From an uncultured Clostridia bacterium (GTDB taxonomy: Bacteria > Bacillota > Clostridia > Oscillospirales > Ruminococcaceae): a stretch of 64,000 nt of DNA. Shown here in pieces: positions 51,697 through 61,400 of this stretch (within the stretch, counting starts at the first letter, position 1; each line of letters begins with the position of its first letter). Location: NCBI GenBank assembly GCA_944386475.1, contig CALXBH010000007.1, positions 18,011 through 82,010 on the forward strand. Reading direction: 5' to 3'. The notes under the pieces were generated by a model. It did no database searches and was not told where the DNA came from. It was given only the letters and a program-made list of their open reading frames with translations. Both the position numbers and the translations under genes were made by a program.

Positions 51697-53649
51697 ATGA
51701 ATCAAAAAAATAGTCGCAAAAATGAAAAGAAAATTAAAAAGCCGATTACAAAGGGCGTTGCAAAAGTTCCTGTGGTCATACAGCTTGAAGCATTAGAATG
51801 CGGCGCTGCCTCTCTTGCTATGATTTTGGCTTATTATGAAAAGTGGATTCCGCTTGAACAGGTTCGTTCTGACTGTGGGGTGTCCCGAGATGGGTCTAAT
51901 GCCAAAAATGTTTTAGTTGCAGCACGTAGTTATGGATTAATCGCTAAGGGTTATCGTTACGAGCCGGAGGTGCTTCGCAAGGAAGGAAAGTTTCCGTGCA
52001 TTATTCATTGGAATTTCAATCATTTTGTTGTACTTAACGGCTTTAAAGGCAACAGGGCTGTTCTTAACGACCCGGCAAAAGGCACATATTCTGTGACAAT
52101 GGAGACTTTTGATGAATCATTTACCGGTATTTGTTTGATGTTTGAACCGGGTGAGTCTTTTGTTCCTTCCGGTAAGCAGAAATCGATATTTGAGTTTGCA
52201 AAGTCAAGAATGGTGGGCACAGGCACAGCGGTTGCCTTTGTTATTTTGACGAGTATCATCTCGTCTTTAATGGGTGTGATTAACCCGGCATTTTCGCGCA
52301 TCTTTTTAGACAGACTTTTAACTGGGGCCAATCCTGAATGGTTTATGCCGTTTATTATCGGTCTGGCAGGTTTCAATATAATTCAGCTTATTGTTGCTTG
52401 GATAAGCGCCGTATATAACCTGAGAATTAACGGGAAAATGGACGCTGTTGGAACTACATCGTTTATGTGGAAGGTCCTCAGAATGCCGATGGAGTTTTTT
52501 TCGCAGCGTATGGCAGGCGATATTCAACAAAGACAGGCATCGAATGCACAGATTGCATCGAACCTTGTAAACACCTTTGCACCTCTTGCTTTGCAATCGG
52601 TTATGATGGTGTTTTATCTTGTTGTCATGATTCGCTACAGCTTGCTTTTAACACTGATTGGCGTTTTATCAATTGCGATGGATATGATTTTTTCAAGAAT
52701 CATATCCCAAAAACGAATCAACATTTCACGTGTTCAAATGCGTGATGCAGGTAAGCTTGCAGGTGCTACGGTTGCCGGTATTGAAATGATTGAAACAATC
52801 AAGGCAAGCGGCGCTGAAAATGGATTTTTTGAGAAATGGGCGGGCTATCAAGCAAGCGTCAATACACAGCAGGTGAAATTTGAAAAATTAAATCAGTATC
52901 TTGGAATGCTTCCTTCCCTTGTATCCTCGTTGACGAATACAGCTGTCTTGGTGCTTGGTGTATTTCTTGTTATTCAAGGTGAGTTTACGGTTGGTATGAT
53001 TATGGCATTTCAAGGATTTTTAACTTCTTTTACTGCACCGGCAACAATGCTTATAAATGCAGGACAAACGTTTCAGGAGTTGCGCACCACAATGGAGCGC
53101 GTAGAGGATGTTATGCAATATCCTACTGATGTAAACTACGAAAGCGAGAGCTTTTCAGTGGACGAAGATAAGGATTATGATAAATTATCCGGCAATATTG
53201 AAATAAAAAATATCACTTTTGGATATGCAAGACTTGGCGAACCTTTGATTAGTGATTTTAATATGTCGATAAAAACAGGCCAGCGTGTTGCCTTTGTTGG
53301 TGGTTCCGGTTGCGGTAAATCCACTCTTGCAAAATTGATTTCCGGCTTGTATCAGCCTTGGAGCGGTGAAATATTATTTGATGGAAAGCCGATGTCAGAG
53401 ATTGACCGTGAAGTGTTTACCGGTTCTCTTGCAGTTGTAGACCAGGATATCATTCTTTTTGAAGATACCATTGCCAACAATATAAAAATTTTTACATGCA
53501 AGATCAAGAATATCAATGGGATTATGTGGTATTTTTATGCGCTGTTTAATAAGCTTGATAACATAAAAAGGAGGAGAAGAGAATGCCGACAGTATATGAA
53601 ATTAAAGAACAAATCAAATCTGCACGCGGGCTTATTAAAGCGGACTTAG
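51697..53649 (+). pseudogene. NHLP-type bacteriocin ABC exporter, 3'-truncated
   Basis: It has an N-terminal C39 leader peptidase (VIQLEALECGAASLAMILAYYEKW with catalytic Cys; NFNHFVVLNGF with His), a transmembrane region (about 160-450) and the start of the ATPase with Walker A GGSGCGKST (about 533-541). Homology ends near DTIANNIK (about 53490). Signature, Walker B and H-loop are absent. The remaining frame runs into the adenine deaminase start. It cannot hydrolyse ATP as it stands. Confidence 0.8.
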
Positions 53650-55280
53650 TTATTAAGAATGCCAATGTTCTTAATGTATTTACGGAGCGGTTTGAAAAAA
53701 AGGATATTGCTGTTAAAGACGGCTATGTTGTCGGACTTGGTGAATATGAAGGAATAACAGAAGTTGATGCAGAAAACAAAGCGGTTGTCCCCGGTTTTAT
53801 TGACGGCCATGTACACCTTGAAAGCTCGGTCGTTTCGCCGAAGCAATTTTGTAAAGCGGTTGTTCCTCACGGTACAACGGCTGTTGTTGCCGATCCTCAC
53901 GAAATTACAAATGTGCTTGGGAAAACAGGATTTAACTATATATTGGAAGCCTCAAAGGGATTACCTTTGGATGTGTATTTGATGGTTCCTTCCTGTGTTC
54001 CGGCAACACCGTTCGATGAGTCCGGTGCGGAAATTACGCATGAAGATGTTGACCAGCTTCTTGCAAAGCCTGGTGTAATCGGCCTTGCTGAAATGATGAA
54101 TTTCCCCGGAGTTTTGGGCGGCAGTCTTGATGTTTTAAGAAAAATCAGCACCGCAACTGACTCAAAAAAGGTGGTTGACGGACATGCTCCCGGTCTTTCA
54201 AGCAAAGACCTTAACGCTTATATTGCAGCAGGGGTTCGTTCAGATCATGAATGTACCACTGCAAAGGAAGCTATCGAGAAAATCAGCCTCGGTCAGTGGG
54301 TGATGATTAGAGAGGGAACAGCCTGCAAAAATCTTGAAGCTTTGATGCCGCTTTTTGAAAAGCCCTATTGCGACCGTTGTATGCTGGTCACAGACGATAA
54401 ACACCCTGGAGATTTGGCAAATGAGGGCCATATAGATCATATTGTAAGAAAAGCAATTTCTCTCGGCGCCAACCCTGTTAATGCCTATAAAATGGCATCA
54501 TACAATGCAGCAGTATATTTTGGACTTACATCAAACGGCTCTATATCTCCGGGATATGCCGCAGATTTTGTTATTTTGGATGATGTTAACTCTGTTAAGA
54601 TTCATTCTGTATATAAAAAGGGTAAGCGTATTGATGATTCTATAGACAGCATACTTCGTTCCATTGTCAGAGCCAATCCCTATGTTTTAAAGGTAAGCGA
54701 TACCGTTCGTATCAGGGAAATTACTGCCGGCAGTTTTAAACTGAACAAAGAGAAAGAAAAAGTAATCGGATTAGTTCCCGGCGAAATACTTACAACCGAC
54801 GAGGGTTATGCAACGGACGTTGATGTGGATCAGGATATATGCAAATTATCTGTGATTGAAAGACATCACAACACCGGACATATTGGAATTGCCTTTGTAA
54901 AGGGATATGGACTTAGGGCCGGCGCTGTGGCAACAAGTATTGCGCACGATTCTCACAATGTGATCGTTGCCGGGACTGATGACGAGGATATGGCTTGCGC
55001 CGTGTCGCGGATAAAAGAAATGCAGGGCGGAATGGTGGTTGTTAAAGGCGGTGAAGTAATTGCGGAATTGGCTTTGCCTATTGCCGGGCTCATGTGCGAC
55101 CTGGATGCAAATGAATGTGAAGAAAAGCTTAATCAGGTAAAGGAAGCAGCCTATTTGCTCGGCGTCAATAAGAATATTGACCCATTTATGACGCTATCTT
55201 TTTCAAGTCTTGCAGTTATACCTACGCTTCGATTAACAACGCTTGGTGTTGTTGATGTAACCAAGTTTAAATTGTTGTGA
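53583..55280 (+). CDS. ade: adenine deaminase
   Basis: 565-residue metal-dependent deaminase converting adenine to hypoxanthine. Amidohydrolase motifs are VVPGFIDGHVHLESS, VADPHEI, DGHAPGLS and RSDHECT. The C-terminal family part is GHIGIAFVKGYGLRAGAVATSIAHDSHNVIVAGTDD. The ATG follows AAAGGAGGAGAAGAG. It begins inside the tail of the truncated exporter frame, which marks a DNA junction. Full length. Confidence 0.94.
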   Translation: MPTVYEIKEQIKSARGLIKADLVIKNANVLNVFTERFEKKDIAVKDGYVVGLGEYEGITEVDAENKAVVPGFIDGHVHLESSVVSPKQFCKAVVPHGTTAVVADPHEITNVLGKTGFNYILEASKGLPLDVYLMVPSCVPATPFDESGAEITHEDVDQLLAKPGVIGLAEMMNFPGVLGGSLDVLRKISTATDSKKVVDGHAPGLSSKDLNAYIAAGVRSDHECTTAKEAIEKISLGQWVMIREGTACKNLEALMPLFEKPYCDRCMLVTDDKHPGDLANEGHIDHIVRKAISLGANPVNAYKMASYNAAVYFGLTSNGSISPGYAADFVILDDVNSVKIHSVYKKGKRIDDSIDSILRSIVRANPYVLKVSDTVRIREITAGSFKLNKEKEKVIGLVPGEILTTDEGYATDVDVDQDICKLSVIERHHNTGHIGIAFVKGYGLRAGAVATSIAHDSHNVIVAGTDDEDMACAVSRIKEMQGGMVVVKGGEVIAELALPIAGLMCDLDANECEEKLNQVKEAAYLLGVNKNIDPFMTLSFSSLAVIPTLRLTTLGVVDVTKFKLL

Positions 55281-55339
55281 AGAGTATCTCATACAGGATG
55301 TTTCGTCTAAACAAACATAAAGAACGGGAGAAACGCAAG

Positions 55340-55531
55340 GTGGAAAGTAAATTAAAACAATTATTTGATTTTCAGCGTTTTTATAACAATGACAGTCTTG
55401 CGCGGATGATTGCGGAAACCGAAAGTCGCTATAGCAAAGAACTTAATGACGACGACTTATCCTTTGTTAGTGCTGCGGGAGAGGAATCCTCCGGTTGGCA
55501 CAGAAAGGATGGCGGCCATGGCGATGAATAA
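55340..55531 (+). CDS. small protein upstream of ECF sigma factor
   Basis: About 63 residues, starting at GTG 55340 (ESKLKQLFDFQRFYNNDSLARMIAETESRY...LSFVSAAGEE). Small proteins with this layout accompany sigma factors in gut Firmicutes, and it overlaps the sigma gene by 14 bases. Function unknown; a regulator of the sigma factor is possible. Confidence 0.6.
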   Translation: MESKLKQLFDFQRFYNNDSLARMIAETESRYSKELNDDDLSFVSAAGEESSGWHRKDGGHGDE

Positions 55532-56006
55532 AACTCTTGATAAGGAAAAGTTATATTCTGACTATCATTTGAAGGTGAGTCGTTATATATCAAGTCGAAT
55601 TCAAAACACTTGCGATGTTGAGGATTTGGTATCCCAGGTTTTTTTGAAGGTGTATAAAAGCTTAGACGGGTTTGATAGCAGTAAGGCTTCGATTTCAACA
55701 TGGATTTACACCATAACAAGAAACACCGTAATAGATTTTTTCAGAACGCAAAACAATTTTTTACAACTAGAAATAGAGATTCCTTCAAATGATAAGGCTG
55801 ATGATAATTTGCTTCGTGCAGAGCTTTTAGACGAGCTTGCAGCTGCACTTGAAAAATTGGATGAGCGTGAAAGAGATATTATTATTCTCCATTATTACAG
55901 CGAAAAGACATTGGTTGTGATAGCGGAGCTCATGGATATCTCGTATTCATATGTAAAGGTATTACATAAAAACGCGATCAATAAATTAAAAGAACTTATG
56001 ATATGA
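55518..56006 (+). CDS. ECF-type RNA polymerase sigma factor
   Basis: 162 residues. Region 2 is DVEDLVSQVFLKVYKSLDGFDSSKASISTWIYTITRNTVIDFFR, and region 4 is ALEKLDERERDIIILHYYSEKTLVVIAELMDISYSYVKVLHKNAINKL. The ATG at 55518 follows AAAGGA. It lies directly upstream of the surface LRR protein gene and probably controls it. No anti-sigma factor is recognisable. Confidence 0.88.
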   Translation: MAMNKTLDKEKLYSDYHLKVSRYISSRIQNTCDVEDLVSQVFLKVYKSLDGFDSSKASISTWIYTITRNTVIDFFRTQNNFLQLEIEIPSNDKADDNLLRAELLDELAAALEKLDERERDIIILHYYSEKTLVVIAELMDISYSYVKVLHKNAINKLKELMI

Positions 56007-56024
56007 TTGAATGGAGAAAACAAT

Positions 56025-57716
56025 ATGAAGCTTAAAAAAATCTTATCTGTAATTCTTGCAGTAATGATTGTCGTCGTTGTGCCGACGACGGCAAGTGCGG
56101 AAACCGAAGGCAATTACACCTATACTGTAGAAAATGGCGAGGCAACCATTACGGATTTTTCTTCTTCAGAAGAGGGCGATATAGCCATCCCTGATACGCT
56201 TGGCGGTTATCCTGTTACTGCAATCGGTGATAATGCGTTTGAGAATTGTGCGAAACTGACGGGCATAACGATTCCAGACAGCGTTACAAGCATCGGTGAC
56301 TGGGCATTTTGCAGATGTACGGAACTGACAGACATCACAATTCCGGACAGCGTTATAAGCATCGGTGAATATGCATTCTACGCTTGCCAGAAAGCCACGA
56401 GCTTAACCATCGGCAATAACGTTGAGACCATTGGCAGTTGGGCGTTTGGTCACTGTGACAGACTGACAGATATCTGCATCCCGGCCAGTGTAACCAATAT
56501 CGGGGAGGCTGTATTTGGCATTTGCGGTCTGATAGAGAGCATATCAGTTGATGCATCGAATGGAGCGTATCACGTTAAAGACAACTGCCTTATAAAAACA
56601 GAATCAAAGGAATTGATTCAAGGTTTTAATAACAGTATAATTCCGGCAGATGGCAGCGTAACGAGTATTTCTCCTTCTGCATTCTATCAATGTGAAAAAC
56701 TAACAGCGGCAACTATCCCGGACTGTGTTACAAGTATCGGAGACAACGCCTTCTTTGGCTGTATAGGACTTACGGACGTAACGATTGGTACAGGTACAGC
56801 ATATATCGGAGAAGGTGCATTTTACGCCTGTGAAAATTTGACTGATATCGTGATTCCTGACGGCGTTGAGAATATTGATGATGACACGTTTGGATGGTGC
56901 TCTAAATTGGAAAATATTTCACTGCCAAATAGCGTTACGAGGATTGGCGCCCGGGCGTTTAATTACTGTGCCGCATTAACGAACATCACTCTCCCGGACA
57001 GTGTTGAGAGCATCGGTGAATATGCATTCAATAATTGCACGGGACTAACAAGCCTGGTTCTCTCGAACAACGTGACGCATATTGGGAATTTGGCATTTGA
57101 TGATTGCAGTAATCTTGTACTCACGGTGTATCCCGATTCTTACGCTGCCCAATATGCCGCTTTAAACGCTTTGAGCCATCATATCTCTGTAAAGGCCGAA
57201 GATATTCAACCTACCTGTACAAAAGAGGGGCTTACCGGAAAAACGTATTGTTCTATCTGTAATGAGATCCTTAACCCCGGCGAAGTAATTCCTGCAACAG
57301 GGCATACACCCGGCGAATGGGAAATTGAAAAGGAACCGACCGATTCTACCGAAGGAATTCGCATAAAGAAATGTACTGTATGTGGAGCAGAACTTGAGCG
57401 TGAGGTGATTCCGGTAGATGACACAAGCAGCTCGCAAACCGGAACGGAGTCTGACCGTGAGGAGAGCAACTTGGATGACACAAGCAGCCAGCCAACCGGA
57501 ACAGGGTCTGACCACGGGGAGAGCACCTCGAATGATACAAGCAGCCAGCCAACCGGAACGGGGCCTGACCACGGGGAGAGCAACTTGGATCATACAGGCA
57601 CCCCGCAAACCGGAGATAATTCAAATATCCGGCTATGGGTAAGCTTTATGCTAATCAGCGGACTTTCTGTGTTTGGTATTATCGTCACCCTGAAACGCAA
57701 AGAAAAATCCAAATAA
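56025..57716 (+). CDS. surface leucine-rich-repeat (BspA-like) protein
   Basis: 563 residues. A signal peptide (about 1-25, ASAET) is followed by BspA/LRR_5-type repeats (IPDSVTSIGDWAFCRCTELTDITIPDSV and variants, about 50-385), a linker with CSICNEILNPGEVIPATGHTPGEW, three 19-residue tandem repeats and the C-terminal PQTGD plus hydrophobic segment and KRKEKSK tail. This is a sortase-type wall anchor. It is probably a cell-wall adhesin. Confidence 0.88.
   Translation: MKLKKILSVILAVMIVVVVPTTASAETEGNYTYTVENGEATITDFSSSEEGDIAIPDTLGGYPVTAIGDNAFENCAKLTGITIPDSVTSIGDWAFCRCTELTDITIPDSVISIGEYAFYACQKATSLTIGNNVETIGSWAFGHCDRLTDICIPASVTNIGEAVFGICGLIESISVDASNGAYHVKDNCLIKTESKELIQGFNNSIIPADGSVTSISPSAFYQCEKLTAATIPDCVTSIGDNAFFGCIGLTDVTIGTGTAYIGEGAFYACENLTDIVIPDGVENIDDDTFGWCSKLENISLPNSVTRIGARAFNYCAALTNITLPDSVESIGEYAFNNCTGLTSLVLSNNVTHIGNLAFDDCSNLVLTVYPDSYAAQYAALNALSHHISVKAEDIQPTCTKEGLTGKTYCSICNEILNPGEVIPATGHTPGEWEIEKEPTDSTEGIRIKKCTVCGAELEREVIPVDDTSSSQTGTESDREESNLDDTSSQPTGTGSDHGESTSNDTSSQPTGTGPDHGESNLDHTGTPQTGDNSNIRLWVSFMLISGLSVFGIIVTLKRKEKSK
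57417..57587 (+). repeat. three tandem 57-nt coding repeats
   Basis: Units at 57417-57473, 57474-57530 and 57531-57587 encode DDTSSxxTGT-type 19-residue units. A diverged start of a fourth follows. Units 2 and 3 are the most alike. Confidence 0.85.
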
Positions 57717-57735
57717 ATTATTAAGGGAAAATGCT

Positions 57736-58749
57736 ATGGTTAGAGATTATTTACATACTGCTAAGACAAAACGAATTGTCTGTATTTCATTGATTTTCGT
57801 TCTGATCTGCGCTGTAATAACCGGTTGCGATACCAAAGCAAAGGATGTAACCGATTATTCTGCGGCATCAAATTGGGCTTATTTTGAGGATGAGAAAACA
57901 GACACCAAAGCAGATGTATTTTTTATTTGTCCTACCGTTTACTTCGGCAATGAAGATAGCTTTAATATGTCCCTTACCGATGAGGAAACAAAAGCAAATT
58001 TCCTTGGAGCCGTAAACATGGAAAAAGGCATTTACGATGCCGAATCCCGTTTTTTCGCCCCTTATTACAGACAAATCGGACTGAATGTATATGAAATGAA
58101 TCCCGATCAACAAACTGCTTACATTGACATTGCTTATGCCGATGTAAAGGCTGCTTTCGAATACTACATGGAAAATGAAAACGATGGCAGGCCGATTGTT
58201 TTGGCAGGGTTTTCGCAGGGAGCCGATATGTGTATCCGGCTTTTAAAGGATTGCTTTAAGGATGAAAATACAAATAAACTGCTCATTGCCTGCTATGCAA
58301 TAGGCTGGAGAATAACCGATCAAGAGCTGAAGGACAATCCGCACCTGAAATGTGCGTCCGGTGAAAGTGATACGGGAGTAATTATTTCCTTTAACAGTGA
58401 AGCTGAAACGATTACCGATTCGCTCATGATTCCAAGCGGAACAAAAACGAACGCAATCAATCCTCTTAACTGGAAAACAGATGGAACGATTGCTGAAAAA
58501 TCTTTAAATAAAGGTGCTTGCTTTACTAATTACGATGGTGACATTGTAAATGAGGTTGCCGGTTTAACCGGAGCTTATATTGACAGTACACGCGGAGCGC
58601 TTAAAGTGACCGATATTAATCCGGAAGATTATCCGGCGGGGCTTGATATTTTTGAGGATGGCATTTACCATCTCTATGATTACCAGTTCTTTTATAGAAA
58701 TTTACAGGAAAATGTGGCTCTCAGAATTGATGCATATTTGTCAAAATAA
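57736..58749 (+). CDS. DUF3089 lipoprotein (alpha/beta hydrolase-like)
   Basis: 337 residues. The lipobox ITGC (Cys about 31) marks a lipoprotein. DVFFICPTVYFG, the nucleophile elbow GFSQGAD and NDGDIVNEVAG-type stretches match DUF3089 proteins. It is probably an outer-face hydrolase. The ATG at 57736 lies 20 bases after the LRR gene, so it may share its transcription. Confidence 0.85.
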   Translation: MVRDYLHTAKTKRIVCISLIFVLICAVITGCDTKAKDVTDYSAASNWAYFEDEKTDTKADVFFICPTVYFGNEDSFNMSLTDEETKANFLGAVNMEKGIYDAESRFFAPYYRQIGLNVYEMNPDQQTAYIDIAYADVKAAFEYYMENENDGRPIVLAGFSQGADMCIRLLKDCFKDENTNKLLIACYAIGWRITDQELKDNPHLKCASGESDTGVIISFNSEAETITDSLMIPSGTKTNAINPLNWKTDGTIAEKSLNKGACFTNYDGDIVNEVAGLTGAYIDSTRGALKVTDINPEDYPAGLDIFEDGIYHLYDYQFFYRNLQENVALRIDAYLSK

Positions 58750-58815
58750 ATCGAAAGCAGAAGCAGTGTCAAGGAGTGTCCGCGAATTGGTTTACAGACT
58801 TTAGTGTAAATGAAG

Positions 58816-59079
58816 TCAGCCGGCAACTTGGACGTGGACAGTTTTGAGCATCTCGGCCGCCGGCTTCACCCTGGAGCGGGGCATTACTGAGAACACATTG
58901 TGATAAAAGCGGACGGTACACCGCTGGCATTTGGCTTCTGGGAACACTTCTCCCACAGCCTCCAGCGTACCAGGGCACTTGTTCCCAACCATCAGCTTGA
59001 TCCTGTCCAGGCCTCGAACAAGTGCCCTGAGCTGCCCCTTGATTACTTCCTCATTTAGCTGTACAATCTTTTCAGACAT
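58816..59079 (-). pseudogene. IS256-family transposase, internally deleted
   Basis: The N-terminus MSEKIVQLNEEVIKGQLRALVRG is joined directly to the later catalytic-domain segment LDRIKLMVGNKCPGTLEAVGEVFPEAKCQRCTVRFYHNVFS. About half of the protein between them is missing. The reading ends before the rest of the domain. It is inactive debris marking an insertion-element event. Confidence 0.85.
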
Positions 59080-59271
59080 GGTTTGCTCTCTCCTTTCAGA
59101 ATGGCATGTCGCAACTTCATTCTACCGGAAATCTGCAAACCATGTCTCTTTTTAGCTGCTTTTCATTTTGCGAAACTTATTCTGCCTTATCCTTTTTCGT
59201 GACTTAGTCACAGTACGCAATGAAAAAATACAGTATAATTACTGGTAGGATCATAACAGAAAGGACAGTAT

Positions 59272-59934
59272 ATGCAGTATTTTATCTCATTTTTAGAGGG
59301 GATTATTACCTTTATCTCCCCATGCCTTCTTCCTATGCTGCCGATTTATATATCCTATTTCGCTGGGGGAGAGCAGCGCTCCATTGGAAAAACGCTGCGA
59401 AACGCTTCTGGATTTGTGCTGGGATTTACCATTATTTTTGTGCTGTTAGGGGCTCTGGCCGGTACAGTGGGCAGCTTTTTGCAGAAATATCAGTTAGCCG
59501 TTAATATCATCTCCGGTTTGGTCGTGATTTTCTTTGGCCTTAATTTTTTGGGGGTTTTGAAGATCAACCTGTTCAGGGGAATGAAGACCTCCACAGCAGC
59601 TGGAAATCTAGGCTTTTTTTCATCGGTTGTGTTCGGTTTTATCTTTTCGTTAGGCTGGACGCCCTGTGTAGGCGCTTTTTTGGGCTCGGCCTTGATGCTT
59701 GCCTCTCAGCAGGGGCATGTTTTAGCAGGGGTTGTCATGCTGTTATTATACTCTTTGGGGCTGGGAATCCCTTTTATAATAAGCGCGATTTTAATTGATA
59801 AACTGAAAAATACTTTTCAGTTTATCAAAAGTCATTATAAAATCATCAATCTGGTCTGTGGTATTTTGCTTATCCTAGTAGGCGTTTTAATGATGACTGG
59901 GCTGCTGGGGAGATTTTTGTCCATACTAAATTAA
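59272..59934 (+). CDS. ccdA: CcdA-family thiol/disulfide membrane transporter
   Basis: 220-residue polytopic membrane protein that passes reducing equivalents from thioredoxin to the outside. The paired cysteines lie in ITFISPCLLPMLPIY and FSLGWTPCVGAFLGSALM. About six membrane segments. A -10-like TATAAT lies at 59234. It is followed 11 bases later by a TlpA-type thioredoxin, its expected partner. It is also the first GC-rich gene after the accessory region. Confidence 0.9.
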   Translation: MQYFISFLEGIITFISPCLLPMLPIYISYFAGGEQRSIGKTLRNASGFVLGFTIIFVLLGALAGTVGSFLQKYQLAVNIISGLVVIFFGLNFLGVLKINLFRGMKTSTAAGNLGFFSSVVFGFIFSLGWTPCVGAFLGSALMLASQQGHVLAGVVMLLLYSLGLGIPFIISAILIDKLKNTFQFIKSHYKIINLVCGILLILVGVLMMTGLLGRFLSILN

Positions 59935-59945
59935 AGGGGAAAATT

Positions 59946-60530
59946 ATGAAAAAGAAGGTTGTTTGGATTATCGGGGCCGTCGCTTTAATAGCGCTGATTG
60001 TCGTCGCTTATATTCTCTATCAGGTTTTGGGGAGAGAATATGAGCCGGAGCGGCTGGCGGTCAACAGCACCGCTTCTGTCCAGAGTGGCACAGCCTCTCA
60101 AGCCGAAAAGCTGAAAGCGCCGGATTTTAGCGTGGAAGACCGTCAGGGAACCGATGTCAGCCTGTCCGATCACTTGGGAAAGCCGGTTGTGGTCAACTTT
60201 TGGGCGAGTTGGTGCTCCCCTTGCAAAAGTGAAATGCCTGATTTTAACGAGGCGTTTAAACAGTATGGGGACGAGATCGCTTTTATGATGGTAAACCTGA
60301 CAGATGGAAGCCAGGAAACCATGCAGAGCGCTTTACAGTATTTAGACGGTCAAGACTTTGATTTTCCGGTATATTTCGATACCAATGCAAACGCAGCGAT
60401 CACCTATGGGGTATCGTCGGTGCCTATGACTTTTTTTATCGATAAGGATGGAAACCTTGTTACCTATGCCTTAGGGGCGCTGGATGCAGAAAACTTGAAC
60501 CGGGGGATCCAGATGATTCTGGAGGGATAG
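59946..60530 (+). CDS. TlpA/ResA-type thioredoxin-fold protein
   Basis: 194 residues. An N-terminal membrane anchor (about 6-26) is followed by a thioredoxin fold with WASWCSPCKSEMPDF (CxxC) and a cis-Pro in SSVPMTFFID. It is tethered on the outer face and probably receives electrons from CcdA to reduce secreted or heme-related disulfides. The substrate is unknown. Confidence 0.9.
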   Translation: MKKKVVWIIGAVALIALIVVAYILYQVLGREYEPERLAVNSTASVQSGTASQAEKLKAPDFSVEDRQGTDVSLSDHLGKPVVVNFWASWCSPCKSEMPDFNEAFKQYGDEIAFMMVNLTDGSQETMQSALQYLDGQDFDFPVYFDTNANAAITYGVSSVPMTFFIDKDGNLVTYALGALDAENLNRGIQMILEG

Positions 60531-60540
60531 TATTAATAGA

Positions 60541-60574
60541 CAAAAACGGCGGGAGGATTCTCCCGCCGTTTTTG
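60541..60574. terminator. bidirectional terminator
   Basis: CAAAAACGGCGGGAG and CTCCCGCCGTTTTTG form a 15-bp stem with a GATT loop. It lies between ccdA-tlpA and the leftward lipoprotein gene. Confidence 0.9.
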
Positions 60575-60581
60575 TATGCGT

Positions 60582-61034
60582 TTAGCCTTCATTTTCTACC
60601 AGCACGGTATCGGTGTCGCCTTTTTTCATAGAGTTATCCAATGCTTCTACCAGCTTTTTAAAGGATTCGGAAGACTGGGTGGCGGTGGCGATGACATCCA
60701 CCTGGTCGATATCCTGCTTTTCAAGAAGATCCTCCGGCAGCCGTTTGACATATTCGTCCGGCTTTACGTAATCCGTATCGGATGGATAGGCCGCGAGGTA
60801 TTCCTCATCCTCTGATTTTTTTGCACCGTTTTCGTTCACCGAATCAAATTCTACACTGCTGTAACGCCCGTCCTTAATAGTGACCACCACATAATCCTTC
60901 CAGCCGTGGCTGTCATAGTTTTTGTTTTCCGCCCGGTAGGTTCCATCCTGCATGGTGTCCGTGCTATTACAGCCGGAAAGAAACAGGGCGGATACAATGC
61001 AGACGGTTAAAATGCCGGATAGATATTTTTTCAT
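60582..61034 (-). CDS. FMN-binding-domain-like lipoprotein
   Basis: 150 residues. The lipobox LSGC (Cys about 22) is followed by DGTYRAENKNYDSHGWKDYVVVTIKDGRYSSVEFDSVNENG, which resembles FMN-binding domain proteins. DVIATATQSS matches the covalent flavinylation region loosely. The second ATG is preferred for spacing to AGGAGG. The neighbouring apbE would supply the flavin transferase. Confidence 0.72.
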   Translation of the reverse strand: MKKYLSGILTVCIVSALFLSGCNSTDTMQDGTYRAENKNYDSHGWKDYVVVTIKDGRYSSVEFDSVNENGAKKSEDEEYLAAYPSDTDYVKPDEYVKRLPEDLLEKQDIDQVDVIATATQSSESFKKLVEALDNSMKKGDTDTVLVENEG

Positions 61035-61040
61035 TTTCAT

Positions 61041-61400
61041 AACCTCCTATATGATTTACCTTTTGTTTCGCGAAAATGAGCAGAATTTCTGTGTGTCTAC
61101 TGTATAATTTACATAAATTTCGCACATATCAAAATGGGAAAGCAATGCATCCCTTCTTGACTTTCCTGCCGTATCATATTATGATAAAAGGCAATGGAAA
61201 AGAAGCTGTTTGCAAGCTTCCAGTTGCTAAAAAGAAAGTGCTTTTTGCGGCCTGCATACGAAACAAAGCAAGCCGCTTTATGCGCCGGAAACGCTGTGTC
61301 TTTAAGGAATGGCGGCCCTTTTAAAAACTGCTTTTTGTTAGTTTGCGCAAAAATAGGTTGCCCGTTTTTTATTTTGTTAACCGGGGAGTAAGGACGTATT
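61041..61400 (+). other. gap between lipoprotein gene and apbE
   Basis: 360 bases holding divergent upstream regions. An imperfect hairpin (GAAGCTG...CAAGCTTC near 61204) is seen. No riboswitch or gene is supported. Confidence 0.4.

Noticed and set aside
57417..57587. Possible CRISPR array
   Set aside because: The units are contiguous 57-nt coding repeats with no unique spacers and keep the LRR protein's frame.
57162..57624. Several long leftward open frames opposite the LRR protein's 3' end
   Set aside because: They arise because the 57-nt tandem repeats stay open in other frames. Their own repeats mirror the sense repeats and no ribosome site precedes them.
58740..59230. Second copy of the tRNA-Ser 3' end as an attachment site
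   Set aside because: No copy of the GGTTCGAATCC...CCGCCA stretch was seen near the right edge of the AT-rich block.
61041..61400. Riboswitch upstream of apbE
   Set aside because: Only an imperfect hairpin; no conserved FMN-aptamer elements were recognised.
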